From assembly GCA_017617995.1 (NCBI GenBank), contig JAFZVE010000068.1, forward strand, positions 38,723 to 102,722: a stretch of DNA of 64,000 bases, read 5' to 3'. Origin of the DNA: Clostridiales bacterium (GTDB lineage Bacteria > Bacillota > Clostridia > Saccharofermentanales > Saccharofermentanaceae). Numbering within the stretch: position 1 is the stretch's first letter; each line of letters starts with the position of its first letter. The translations under genes were made by a program, and so were the position numbers. Below are positions 8,198 to 15,270 of the stretch, piece after piece. The notes below the pieces were generated by a model. It worked only from the letters and a program-made list of their open reading frames with translations. It was not told the origin of the DNA and did not search any database.

Positions 8198-9316
8198 ATG
8201 GGAATCAGGAAAGTCATTAAGGCGATCAGCAAGAATATGACGATCATCACGATTGGCGCAGCTTTTGTGCTGGGCTTTATCGGGATGTCTGATGTGAAGG
8301 CCGTTCTTCTGAATCCTTCGGAGGATTCGGTGGCACTTCTGGATACTTCTACTTGGTTTATGAAAACGGATACGGGTAATGCAGCCGGTGAAGATGAAGG
8401 CCTGCGTATCGTATCGGAAATCGGTCTTTCCGAAGAAGAACTCGAAGCTCTGAATAACCGCGGATCCAATGAGAGCACTGTGGAGACAGATGAGAACGGC
8501 AATCCGATCGATGTCTCTGATCCTTCCGCAAATCAAGGAGGAGCGGATACGTCGGTGTCCGATAATACAGGAACCGACACACTTGAGACACCTGTCGATA
8601 GTTCGTCCTCGACCGATGAGAGTCTCGATCCTAATATGAGTGGCTCGATGACAGAGACTTCGGATCCGAAGATCTCTTCGGATACAGAAACGAAGACATC
8701 GGAGACGACTCAGGAACCGACATCCGCGACGACTACCGAGAGTGCGAAGGTGACGACAGTAGAAACTACGGAAGAACCGAAGGAGACAGAGGCACCGGAA
8801 GTGACGGAGCCGCCGGAGACAACGACTGAAGCTCCGCCGGAAACGACGACGGAGGAACCGACGGAAACAACAACCGAAGCTCCGCCGGAAACAACGACGG
8901 AAGCACCACCTGAAACGACAGCGGCTGATTCGGGATCGATGGGCGCAACAGGCGGATCCTATGATACGGATTGGGCGAAGACGGTCCTCTCTCTTGTGAA
9001 TGAAGAACGTGCAGCCAATGGCCTGGGGGCTCTTGAGTGGAGTGGTTCTCTCGCCAAGGCGGCCAAAACCAGGGCAGCTGAAATCGTAGTGAAGTGGTCA
9101 CATACGAGACCGGACGGTTCGGAGTGGTGGACAGTCAGCGATTTGACGTATGGTGAGAACCTGGCCTACGGACAGACTTCTCCTTCTGAGGTGGTTGAGG
9201 CCTGGATGAACTCAGCGGGACATAAGGCGAATATTCTCGGAGATTATTCTTCCATCGGCGTTGCCTGCTATTACTATGACGGCACATATTACTGGGTACA
9301 GGAGTTCGGATACTGA
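8198..9316 (+). CDS. Secreted CAP (SCP/PR-1-like) domain protein with Thr/Glu/Pro-rich linker
   Basis: The 372-residue protein has a basic N terminus and a hydrophobic export segment (about residues 13-35). A long acidic, Ser/Thr/Glu/Pro-rich region (about 95-245) follows, with EAPPETTTE-type repeats. The C-terminal 115 residues form a CAP domain of the bacterial YkwD type: LVNEERAANGLGALEW, SHTRPDGSEWW, YGENLAYG and a C-terminal WVQEFGY. The His and Glu of the CAP cavity appear to be present. The function of bacterial CAP proteins is mostly unknown. A GGGAGAATAAGAA sequence precedes the ATG. The next gene begins directly after its stop. Confidence 0.85.
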   Translation: MGIRKVIKAISKNMTIITIGAAFVLGFIGMSDVKAVLLNPSEDSVALLDTSTWFMKTDTGNAAGEDEGLRIVSEIGLSEEELEALNNRGSNESTVETDENGNPIDVSDPSANQGGADTSVSDNTGTDTLETPVDSSSSTDESLDPNMSGSMTETSDPKISSDTETKTSETTQEPTSATTTESAKVTTVETTEEPKETEAPEVTEPPETTTEAPPETTTEEPTETTTEAPPETTTEAPPETTAADSGSMGATGGSYDTDWAKTVLSLVNEERAANGLGALEWSGSLAKAAKTRAAEIVVKWSHTRPDGSEWWTVSDLTYGENLAYGQTSPSEVVEAWMNSAGHKANILGDYSSIGVACYYYDGTYYWVQEFGY

Positions 9317-9766
9317 TTGTCTGAGGAACAAAAGAAAAAACCTTTCATATTTCGAAACTATGTGCGATGGCCACTCATGTTCTGCATGGTGGCCGTAGTA
9401 CTTCTTGGCCTGGCTGTCAGTTTTTTTGTTGATCCGACAAAATCGCAGGCGGCGACAATACCGTGCTTTACTTATACATATACGGGATTCTATTGCCCTG
9501 GCTGCGGCGATACACGGGCACTGCATGCGCTTACGCATGGTCATATTCTCCGGGCTTTCGATTATAATCTTCTCTTCCCGTTTGTCGTGATCATTCTGGC
9601 CTGGTATTACTTTGTAGGTCTGACGACGCTGTTCTTCAGGAAAAGAGTGATGTGGATCCCGGAATCGATCCCGCGCTGGGGCGCAATCGGAATCGGCGTG
9701 GTTATCGTGCTCTTTACGATCCTTCGGAATATCCCGGCATGGCCTTTCTCGATTCTTGCTCCCTGA
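9317..9766 (+). CDS. DUF2752 membrane protein
   Basis: This 149-residue protein has three hydrophobic segments (about residues 20-40, 75-95 and 118-140) and the DUF2752 hallmark FYCPGCGDTRALHAL, where two Cys and the TRA motif follow the first helix. The function of the family is unknown. The frame opens with a TTG codon immediately after the stop of the CAP gene, with AGGAG 13 bases upstream inside that gene. The first ATG in frame would fall at residue 21, inside the first membrane segment, so the TTG start with translational coupling is favoured. Confidence 0.75.
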   Translation: MSEEQKKKPFIFRNYVRWPLMFCMVAVVLLGLAVSFFVDPTKSQAATIPCFTYTYTGFYCPGCGDTRALHALTHGHILRAFDYNLLFPFVVIILAWYYFVGLTTLFFRKRVMWIPESIPRWGAIGIGVVIVLFTILRNIPAWPFSILAP

Positions 9767-9895
9767 GAGAGGAAAGGACACTTCTTCCTCACATAGGCAG
9801 AAAGACGGGCTTGAGTGAGGGGAGAACAAGAGGTTATGGGGTATAACTCCGCAGATTTGACAGGTTAATAATGTATAAAGTTGTGCTTTCACTTA

Positions 9896-9924
9896 TTGCG
9901 AAAGAGCGGCAAACGCATTATATT
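9896..9924 (+). promoter_or_regulatory. SigA-type promoter for the zinc-ribbon gene pair
   Basis: TTGCGA (9896-9901) and TATATT (9919-9924) are separated by 17 bp, about 70 bp upstream of the 9995 start. Confidence 0.6.
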
Positions 9925-9994
9925 ACTAATAGTGAGTCAAAAAATTGAGAGATTTCCTCATTGAGGAGAACTCAGCAAACAGGAGGAAATGACT

Positions 9995-10519
9995 ATGGCA
10001 GCTTGTAAATATTGTGGACAAGAGACAGGTGGATCGATGTTCTGCCAGAATTGTGGCGCGAAGGTAGAAGTGCAGGCCGAGCAGCCCGTGATGCAACAGC
10101 CGGCATATACACCGAATCCGTTTCCGACACAGCCGATGGCCAATACCATTCCGACACAGCCGTCTTTCTATACACCGGGCGGTGCTGGCGGACTTCTGGC
10201 CGGCAATATTATTGCTATCGTTCTCGGTGTCATCTGCTGCTGCTTCACATACGGTATTTCCCTGATCGCCATGATCCTGGGTATTATCGGTACAGTATAT
10301 GCATCTAAGGTAAAGAGCAGCCTCAATGCAGATGAGGAGCGCCACAACCGCAGAGTTTCGCGCATCCTGATGATCATCGCATATGTGGTTCTGGTTCTGG
10401 GCCTTGTGGCGATTATCGGACTTGCTATTGCAGCCAGCGATGGTATTTCCGGCTTCAAGGAGATGTATGAGTCCATCTATGAATCTGTTTCGGTTTCCAT
10501 GGAGAATGCGAATAAATAA
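9995..10519 (+). CDS. Zinc-ribbon plus DUF4190-like membrane protein
   Basis: The 174-residue protein begins with a zinc ribbon (CKYCG...CQNCG within the first 25 residues), then a Gln/Pro/Thr-rich linker, then two hydrophobic segments (about residues 62-105 and 120-150) of the DUF4190 type. Proteins of this build are common in Firmicutes and uncharacterised. Two ATGs are possible; the one at 9995 is eight bases from the AGGAGG ribosome site, while the one at 9989 is only two bases away, so 9995 is preferred. It is followed 26 bp later by a second zinc-ribbon gene, probably in the same transcript. Confidence 0.8.
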   Translation: MAACKYCGQETGGSMFCQNCGAKVEVQAEQPVMQQPAYTPNPFPTQPMANTIPTQPSFYTPGGAGGLLAGNIIAIVLGVICCCFTYGISLIAMILGIIGTVYASKVKSSLNADEERHNRRVSRILMIIAYVVLVLGLVAIIGLAIAASDGISGFKEMYESIYESVSVSMENANK

Positions 10520-10545
10520 TTCCTTGAAAGAGAACAGGAACGTAC

Positions 10546-11223
10546 ATGCTTTGTGAGAAGTGTTTCAGTGAAATAGCGGAGGGCGCGGCATTCTGCAAAG
10601 AGTGCGGTCATCCGGTGTATAATTTGACCGATATGGGAACAGGGGAGGCAGGTATGCCTGCCCCTGTTTCTGCGTCTGCACCAAGTAATCCGTTTGTTCC
10701 GGCTTCTTTTGCGGCGCCGGAACAGCAGACTTCTTCATCACCGGTACTTGCACCTGCTTCTCAACCTGTACTTGCACCGGCGACGCCTTCTAGTGCTCCG
10801 ATCCGATCATATGCGGCGCCCCAGCCGGTATTCGCATCGGCACCTCAGGCATATGTGGGTGCGTTCTCGACAGTCGATGAGGGTGACTACTATCACTTCG
10901 ATGCGTCAGAGACACCGGATTTTGAAGCGATGCGGGGAATATCGATAGCCCTGATCATTCTCTCTGCGTGTACTGTCATCGGCATTCTTTTCCCGATGCC
11001 GATTGCCATCGCCAGTCTGGTGATCTCATGTGGCGGGATCGGAGAGCGGGACCCGAGACGGGCGCTCAACAAATTCCACACCTGCAGGACACTGGTGATC
11101 ATCGCGGTGGTCACGCTGCTTTTGTACCTCCTGGCAGGTTTGCTTCTGGGACTGGGTCTGGGATACTTTGCTGATCTGATGGAATTAGAGGAAACGGCGA
11201 AGGAGACCCTGAGCTTGTTTTGA
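10546..11223 (+). CDS. Zinc-ribbon membrane protein with Pro/Ala-rich linker
   Basis: The 225-residue protein starts MLCEKCFSEIAEGAAFCKEC, a four-Cys zinc ribbon. A Pro/Ala/Ser-rich linker follows (about 40-105) and then two hydrophobic segments (about 128-160 and 183-205) resembling DUF4190. It looks like a diverged partner of the preceding gene. The cytoplasmic ribbon and membrane segments suggest a membrane-bound adaptor, but no function is known. A terminator follows 19 bp after the stop. Confidence 0.75.
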   Translation: MLCEKCFSEIAEGAAFCKECGHPVYNLTDMGTGEAGMPAPVSASAPSNPFVPASFAAPEQQTSSSPVLAPASQPVLAPATPSSAPIRSYAAPQPVFASAPQAYVGAFSTVDEGDYYHFDASETPDFEAMRGISIALIILSACTVIGILFPMPIAIASLVISCGGIGERDPRRALNKFHTCRTLVIIAVVTLLLYLLAGLLLGLGLGYFADLMELEETAKETLSLF

Positions 11224-11242
11224 TGCTTAAATTACGGCTTTT

Positions 11243-11269
11243 GAGGGAGGCTTCGTGCCTCCCTTTTTT
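11243..11269 (+). terminator. Rho-independent terminator of the zinc-ribbon pair
   Basis: The stem GGGAGGC / GCCTCCC with a TTCGT-type loop is followed by T6. Confidence 0.9.
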
Positions 11270-11398
11270 GCGGGGCTTTTTTGTACATTGTGAAAAATCT
11301 TTGTCAATTTGTTGTGAAATCGCATAGAAAACAATGAAAATTATCATAAAAGGTTGTATAATTGTTTTTGCAATTCGATTGATGAGGAGTATGTAACA

Positions 11399-13576
11399 AT
11401 GAAGAAGTGTCCTGTATGTGGCGTTATGATGGGTGATAACGTAGCACGTTGCTTCATGTGCAAGTATGATTTTCAGAAGGCGGCACGTGAAGGAGAAGAT
11501 GCAGCACGGGAAGAGGCCAGTGCGAATATCAAGCGAAGCGAGCAGGAAGCAAACGCACGTGTAGAGAAGAAGCTCTCCGAAGAAGAGAAGCTTATTCAGG
11601 AGATGAAGAACCGCAATCAGCGGGAGATCGAGACGCTGAATCAGCAGCTCGAGTCTGAGAAACTCCGTATCGAGACCGAGTATGTCGAGATTCGTAAGCG
11701 CGCACTTGATGAAAGAAAGTCTCTGGAGAAAGAACTGTCTGAACTCCGTGAGGCTGTAGAAATAGAGAAGAAACGTTCCCAGGATGTATCCGCACAGCAG
11801 GAGAAATATCGCGAGGAAGCCAGAAAAGAGATGGCCGCCGAGCGTGAGGAGATGATCAAGCAGGCGAAGAAAGAGCAGGAAGCGATCCTCCTCGAAGCCC
11901 AGAAAGAGACAGAGAAACTGGCAATCCAGGTTCAGAAAGAATATAAGGATGCCATGGCCAGAAAAGATCAGATGCTCGAGGAAGCGCAGCAGGCTGAAGC
12001 TTTTACCAAGGAAGCCATGGCCAAGAAAGAAGCGCTGGACAAGGAGAGTCAGGAAGTTCAGGCTTCTCTGGACGCGATGAAGGCTGATTATGATGCGGCC
12101 AGAAAGCAGTTGGAGGCGGAAGCCGAAGAGACGACCCGACAGAAGCTCAAAGAGGGCGAAGAATCAAAGGCTGCAGCCATTGCCGAGGGTGAGGCTGCGA
12201 AGGCGGCGGCGATTGCCGAAGCCCAGCAGATCATGGCAGATGTTGAGGCTACGAAGAAGCAGGCAGATTCCGAGATGCAGGCATATGTAAAGCAGGCCCA
12301 GCAGATCATGGAAGAAGCGGAGAAAGCCCAGGCCCAGAAGAACGAACTGATCGAAGATACCAAGCGGATGCAGGAAGCGCTCGATGAGGTGCAGCATTCG
12401 TATGAGACCGTGGCGCAGGAGAAGGAGAATCTCGAAAATGAGATCGCCTCGATGCGCTCCGCGGCCGAAGAAGAGAAATCCCAGCTTCAGGCAGAAGCCA
12501 AGCGCTTGATCGACGAAACAGAGGCGGCCAAGGCACAGTTGCTTCAGGAAGCGCAGAAAGAGAGCGGACGCATCCTTTCGGAGGCGGAAGCCGAGCGTGC
12601 ACGACTGAACGAGGCGGCAAACCAGGAAGTGGCAGCTTCGCGACAGGAAAGAGACCGCATCCTTCAGGAAGCGGAAGCCGAGCGTGTCCGTATCAATACC
12701 GCGGCCCAGGCAGAACTGGATGCTTCCCGTAAGGAGAAGGAGCGTCTGGATGCTGAGGCTTCGACTGTGCTCCAGCTGGCGCAGCAGGAGAAGCAGAAGA
12801 TGGAGGCTGAGGCGAACCAGAAGATGGCGGAAGCCAAGAAGGTCGTAGACGATGCCCAGCAGGAGAAGAACAGACTGCAGGCGGAAGCGAAGGCCGGATG
12901 CGACGTTATTGCCAAGCAGAAGGCGACTCTTGAGAATGACATCGCCAAGATGACGAGAGAACAGGAGCAGAGCAAGAGCAGTTTCGAGACACAGATCGCA
13001 GCACTGAAGACGGATCTGGAGAATGCGAAGATCATCATTGCCGACTCGAAGAATGCAAAGAAGCTGGCAGAGATCGAGGCACAGGAACTGATTCTTAAAG
13101 CAGAAAAACGCGCAATTGCGCTGAAGGAGTCCGCGCTTTCCGAGAGTGAGAAGGGCAAGCTCCAGGATGCACTCAAAGAGAAGGAGAGTGAATTGGCAGA
13201 AATGGCAAAGACGAAGGAACAGCTCGAGAAGCAGCTGGATGAGACACAGAAGGCGATTAAGAAACTGCAGGATAGAATCGATAATATGCCGGCCGGCGGC
13301 GGTGGAATCGTGTCCATTGCCGATGGCATGAAAGAATACTCTGTGGTCGTAGTACCTCATCTTTCGAACGGTGAAGTGAACTCGGAGCGGATCGCAGAGA
13401 TCCTGGCGAACAAGGCCGCCGCCGGATGGAGACTCCACAGCATGGTCAACGATGAGGGAGGCAAGCTCCAGTCCTCGCTGGGCGGCACCGACAGTATGTC
13501 ACTGAATGCGAGCACGGTCGCGATCAAGGAAGACCGCGTGATCATGATCTTCGAGAGGAATGCACAGGACGCATAA
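11399..13576 (+). CDS. Zinc ribbon, long coiled coil, DUF4177-like C-terminal domain
   Basis: This 725-residue protein has three parts. Residues 1-25 form a zinc ribbon (CPVCG...CFMCK). Residues of about 30-625 are one almost unbroken Glu/Lys/Ala/Gln-rich coiled coil, with local repeats such as EAEAER and ILQEAEAER. The last 90 residues are globular: YSVVVVPHL, NKAAAGWRLHSM and VIMIFER match the pattern of DUF4177. No membrane segment is seen, so it is probably a cytoplasmic rod or scaffold. The frame is open back to 11354, but a TGTATAAT -10 element lies at 11355-11362 and GAGGAG precedes 11399 by nine bases, so 11399 is the start. Confidence 0.85.
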   Translation: MKKCPVCGVMMGDNVARCFMCKYDFQKAAREGEDAAREEASANIKRSEQEANARVEKKLSEEEKLIQEMKNRNQREIETLNQQLESEKLRIETEYVEIRKRALDERKSLEKELSELREAVEIEKKRSQDVSAQQEKYREEARKEMAAEREEMIKQAKKEQEAILLEAQKETEKLAIQVQKEYKDAMARKDQMLEEAQQAEAFTKEAMAKKEALDKESQEVQASLDAMKADYDAARKQLEAEAEETTRQKLKEGEESKAAAIAEGEAAKAAAIAEAQQIMADVEATKKQADSEMQAYVKQAQQIMEEAEKAQAQKNELIEDTKRMQEALDEVQHSYETVAQEKENLENEIASMRSAAEEEKSQLQAEAKRLIDETEAAKAQLLQEAQKESGRILSEAEAERARLNEAANQEVAASRQERDRILQEAEAERVRINTAAQAELDASRKEKERLDAEASTVLQLAQQEKQKMEAEANQKMAEAKKVVDDAQQEKNRLQAEAKAGCDVIAKQKATLENDIAKMTREQEQSKSSFETQIAALKTDLENAKIIIADSKNAKKLAEIEAQELILKAEKRAIALKESALSESEKGKLQDALKEKESELAEMAKTKEQLEKQLDETQKAIKKLQDRIDNMPAGGGGIVSIADGMKEYSVVVVPHLSNGEVNSERIAEILANKAAAGWRLHSMVNDEGGKLQSSLGGTDSMSLNASTVAIKEDRVIMIFERNAQDA

Positions 13577-13621
13577 GCAGAGTAAACGTTACCGACGCAT
13601 CAGAAAAAGTGTGAAAAACGG

Positions 13622-13672
13622 AAGCACCCAGAAAGCCCAAAAGACTTTCCAGGTGCTTTTGTTTGGTTTGGA
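13622..13672 (+). terminator. Rho-independent terminator of the coiled-coil gene
   Basis: An interrupted stem (AAGCACC..GAAAG / CTTTC..GGTGCTT) is followed by TTTGTTTGGTTT. Confidence 0.75.
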
Positions 13673-13710
13673 TCCGGATTTTTACGGAGGAAATGATCAA
13701 TGTAACAGGA

Positions 13711-14379
13711 TCACAAATTCAGATCGATCATCCGGTATTTTCCAAAGCAATACTGTCCGACAGAGATGCCCTTTTTGGAGGCTTCGTGCTGGTCTGATTC
13801 CCAATACTGCAATGCTGAACGTAAATACCGGTCCCTTCCGCCCGGAGTGGCACACGATGTATTCATATGGTTTCTAAGATCAAACAGCAGAGAAGAATCC
13901 TTGGCGGGATTAGAAATCGTCATCGAGTAGCATTTGTTTTTTCCTTTAAGGGTAAGCGTGATTTCCGGCTGCTTCAAAAGAATCCACAGATAGTCAAGTG
14001 ATTTGAACGACATGCCCGGCCTGCCGACTTCCGCCAAGCTGTTTGCATACAAAACAAAGGTGTTTTCAGGTTTCCCGTCCACTTGGAAAAACAGAAGCGG
14101 AAGGGGCATATATTCGTCTCCCGGCATAGAATGAAAGTTGAAAGTGTCTGCGATGCTGAAAACAAATGATATCTTTCTGTTGGAGAGTGCTTCCTCCAGT
14201 TTGTCATGGATGCGGATAAAATACTCTATCTCCCAGTGATCGTTTTTATATACCGGGCATTCATCGATTTCGTGGTCATTCAAAAAGGTGCTTAAGATAA
14301 GCTCGCGTTTTCTTTCGGAGTCCGCGATCATATCTTCGAGAGATGTGCCCCGCTTGGGCTTTTTCCAGAACAGTGCCAT
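13711..14379 (-). CDS. Unrecognised 222-residue protein
   Basis: I do not recognise this protein. It begins MALFWKKPKRGTSLEDMI and looks soluble, without signal peptide or membrane segments. A central part with alternating strands (SFVFSIADTFNF, LPLLFFQVDG, NTFVLYANSL) suggests a compact alpha/beta domain; SLAEVGRPGM and TLKGKNKCYSM are the most distinctive segments. The start at 14379 is chosen because AGGAGGG lies seven bases upstream; the frame is open 14 codons further. It is transcribed towards the coiled-coil gene and away from the TIR gene. Confidence 0.65.
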   Translation of the reverse strand: MALFWKKPKRGTSLEDMIADSERKRELILSTFLNDHEIDECPVYKNDHWEIEYFIRIHDKLEEALSNRKISFVFSIADTFNFHSMPGDEYMPLPLLFFQVDGKPENTFVLYANSLAEVGRPGMSFKSLDYLWILLKQPEITLTLKGKNKCYSMTISNPAKDSSLLFDLRNHMNTSCATPGGRDRYLRSALQYWESDQHEASKKGISVGQYCFGKYRMIDLNL

Positions 14380-14564
14380 GAATATTCCCTCCTGCTGGTT
14401 TTGCTTTATGCCGATATTCATCCGGCCGTGTAGCGTGGCCGAACCCCTGTTGATATTATTAACTTAACATATATAGAAAGCCGCGGAAAGGATTTCCGTG
14501 TAAAAACAGAGATATCGGAAAACCTCGGTTCCGACGCTTGTAGCGGTTTCGCGCGGATGTTGAA

Positions 14565-14594
14565 TTGACAGCCGTGATGCTCATGCTTTATAGT
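14565..14594 (+). promoter_or_regulatory. SigA-type promoter of the TIR gene
   Basis: A consensus TTGACA (14565-14570) and TATAGT (14589-14594) lie 18 bp apart, about 40 bp before the start codon. Confidence 0.8.
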
Positions 14595-14634
14595 GGAAAA
14601 AAGCGCTTGTTCAGCGTGAGGTGGGGTGGAGAAT

Positions 14635-15270
14635 ATGTCTGAATTGAAATACCGCCTTCTCTCTGGTGACGATCCGCAAGGCCGGCAAAAGATATATTTC
14701 TGCTGTCATCCGGAGGATTTTGAAGTCACTTTTGATCTCCTATGTGAAGATATTTTCAGTAGGGCAGAAAACTGTGCCATATACTATGAAGCCGATCCTC
14801 ATGGCAGTTTTGACAGGGAGGAGCTTCTGTTCCAGCTTGGAGAGATGCAGCTTATTGTCGTCCCTGTTACCAGAAGACTTCTGGATGAGCCGTCCCGCGC
14901 GATGGAGCTGGAACTGCCGTTTGCTTTCGGTGCACTAACTGCATCTGACGGGAAAACCAGACACATCCCGGTCCTTCCTGTGCTGTTTGGAGATGATCTG
15001 AAGGCAGACTTCCGCGCGACAGCGCTTTTCAAGGATGTACAGTATCTGAATCGTTTTGCAGAGGATAAAACCGCATTAAGTTATGACGAGAAAACTTCGC
15101 AGATTCCTGATATCCGTCATCGTCAGCGGTGCGGAGGCGGCCAGGATCCGGTCCGAATTCCGGGCGGGCATCTTCCTGAGTTACCGGAAAAAAGACCGGG
15201 AAGCCGCGCGCGGACTGATGGAGAGGATCCACAGGGACGAACTATGCCGGGATGTCTCGATCTGGTATGA
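14635..15270 (+). CDS. N-terminal part of a TIR-domain protein, up to an apparent frameshift
   Basis: The first 153 residues (MSELKYRLLSGDD... to LSYDEK) form an alpha/beta domain that in related clostridial proteins precedes a TIR domain in the same chain: KIYFCCHPEDFE, CAIYYEADPHG, LIVVPVTRRLL, HIPVLPVLF, VQYLNRF. It resembles a TIR or SEFIR-like fold. After Lys153 the frame reads into an unrelated basic, Pro-rich tail, while the natural continuation (LRRFLISV...) is in the +1 frame, so one base too many is present in the AAAA run at 15091-15094. Start 14635 is an ATG behind GAGGTG; a GTG at 14626 is also possible. The promoter at 14565 is strong. Confidence 0.7.
   Translation: MSELKYRLLSGDDPQGRQKIYFCCHPEDFEVTFDLLCEDIFSRAENCAIYYEADPHGSFDREELLFQLGEMQLIVVPVTRRLLDEPSRAMELELPFAFGALTASDGKTRHIPVLPVLFGDDLKADFRATALFKDVQYLNRFAEDKTALSYDEKTSQIPDIRHRQRCGGGQDPVRIPGGHLPELPEKRPGSRARTDGEDPQGRTMPGCLDLV

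Noticed and set aside
11354..11398. Earlier start for the coiled-coil protein
   Set aside because: The codons overlap the TGTATAAT -10 box; the zinc ribbon begins right after 11399, which has its own ribosome site.
12164..13438. 424-codon minus-strand frame, Leu-rich
   Set aside because: It mirrors the coiled-coil gene; the Leu richness comes from reversed Glu/Lys codons.
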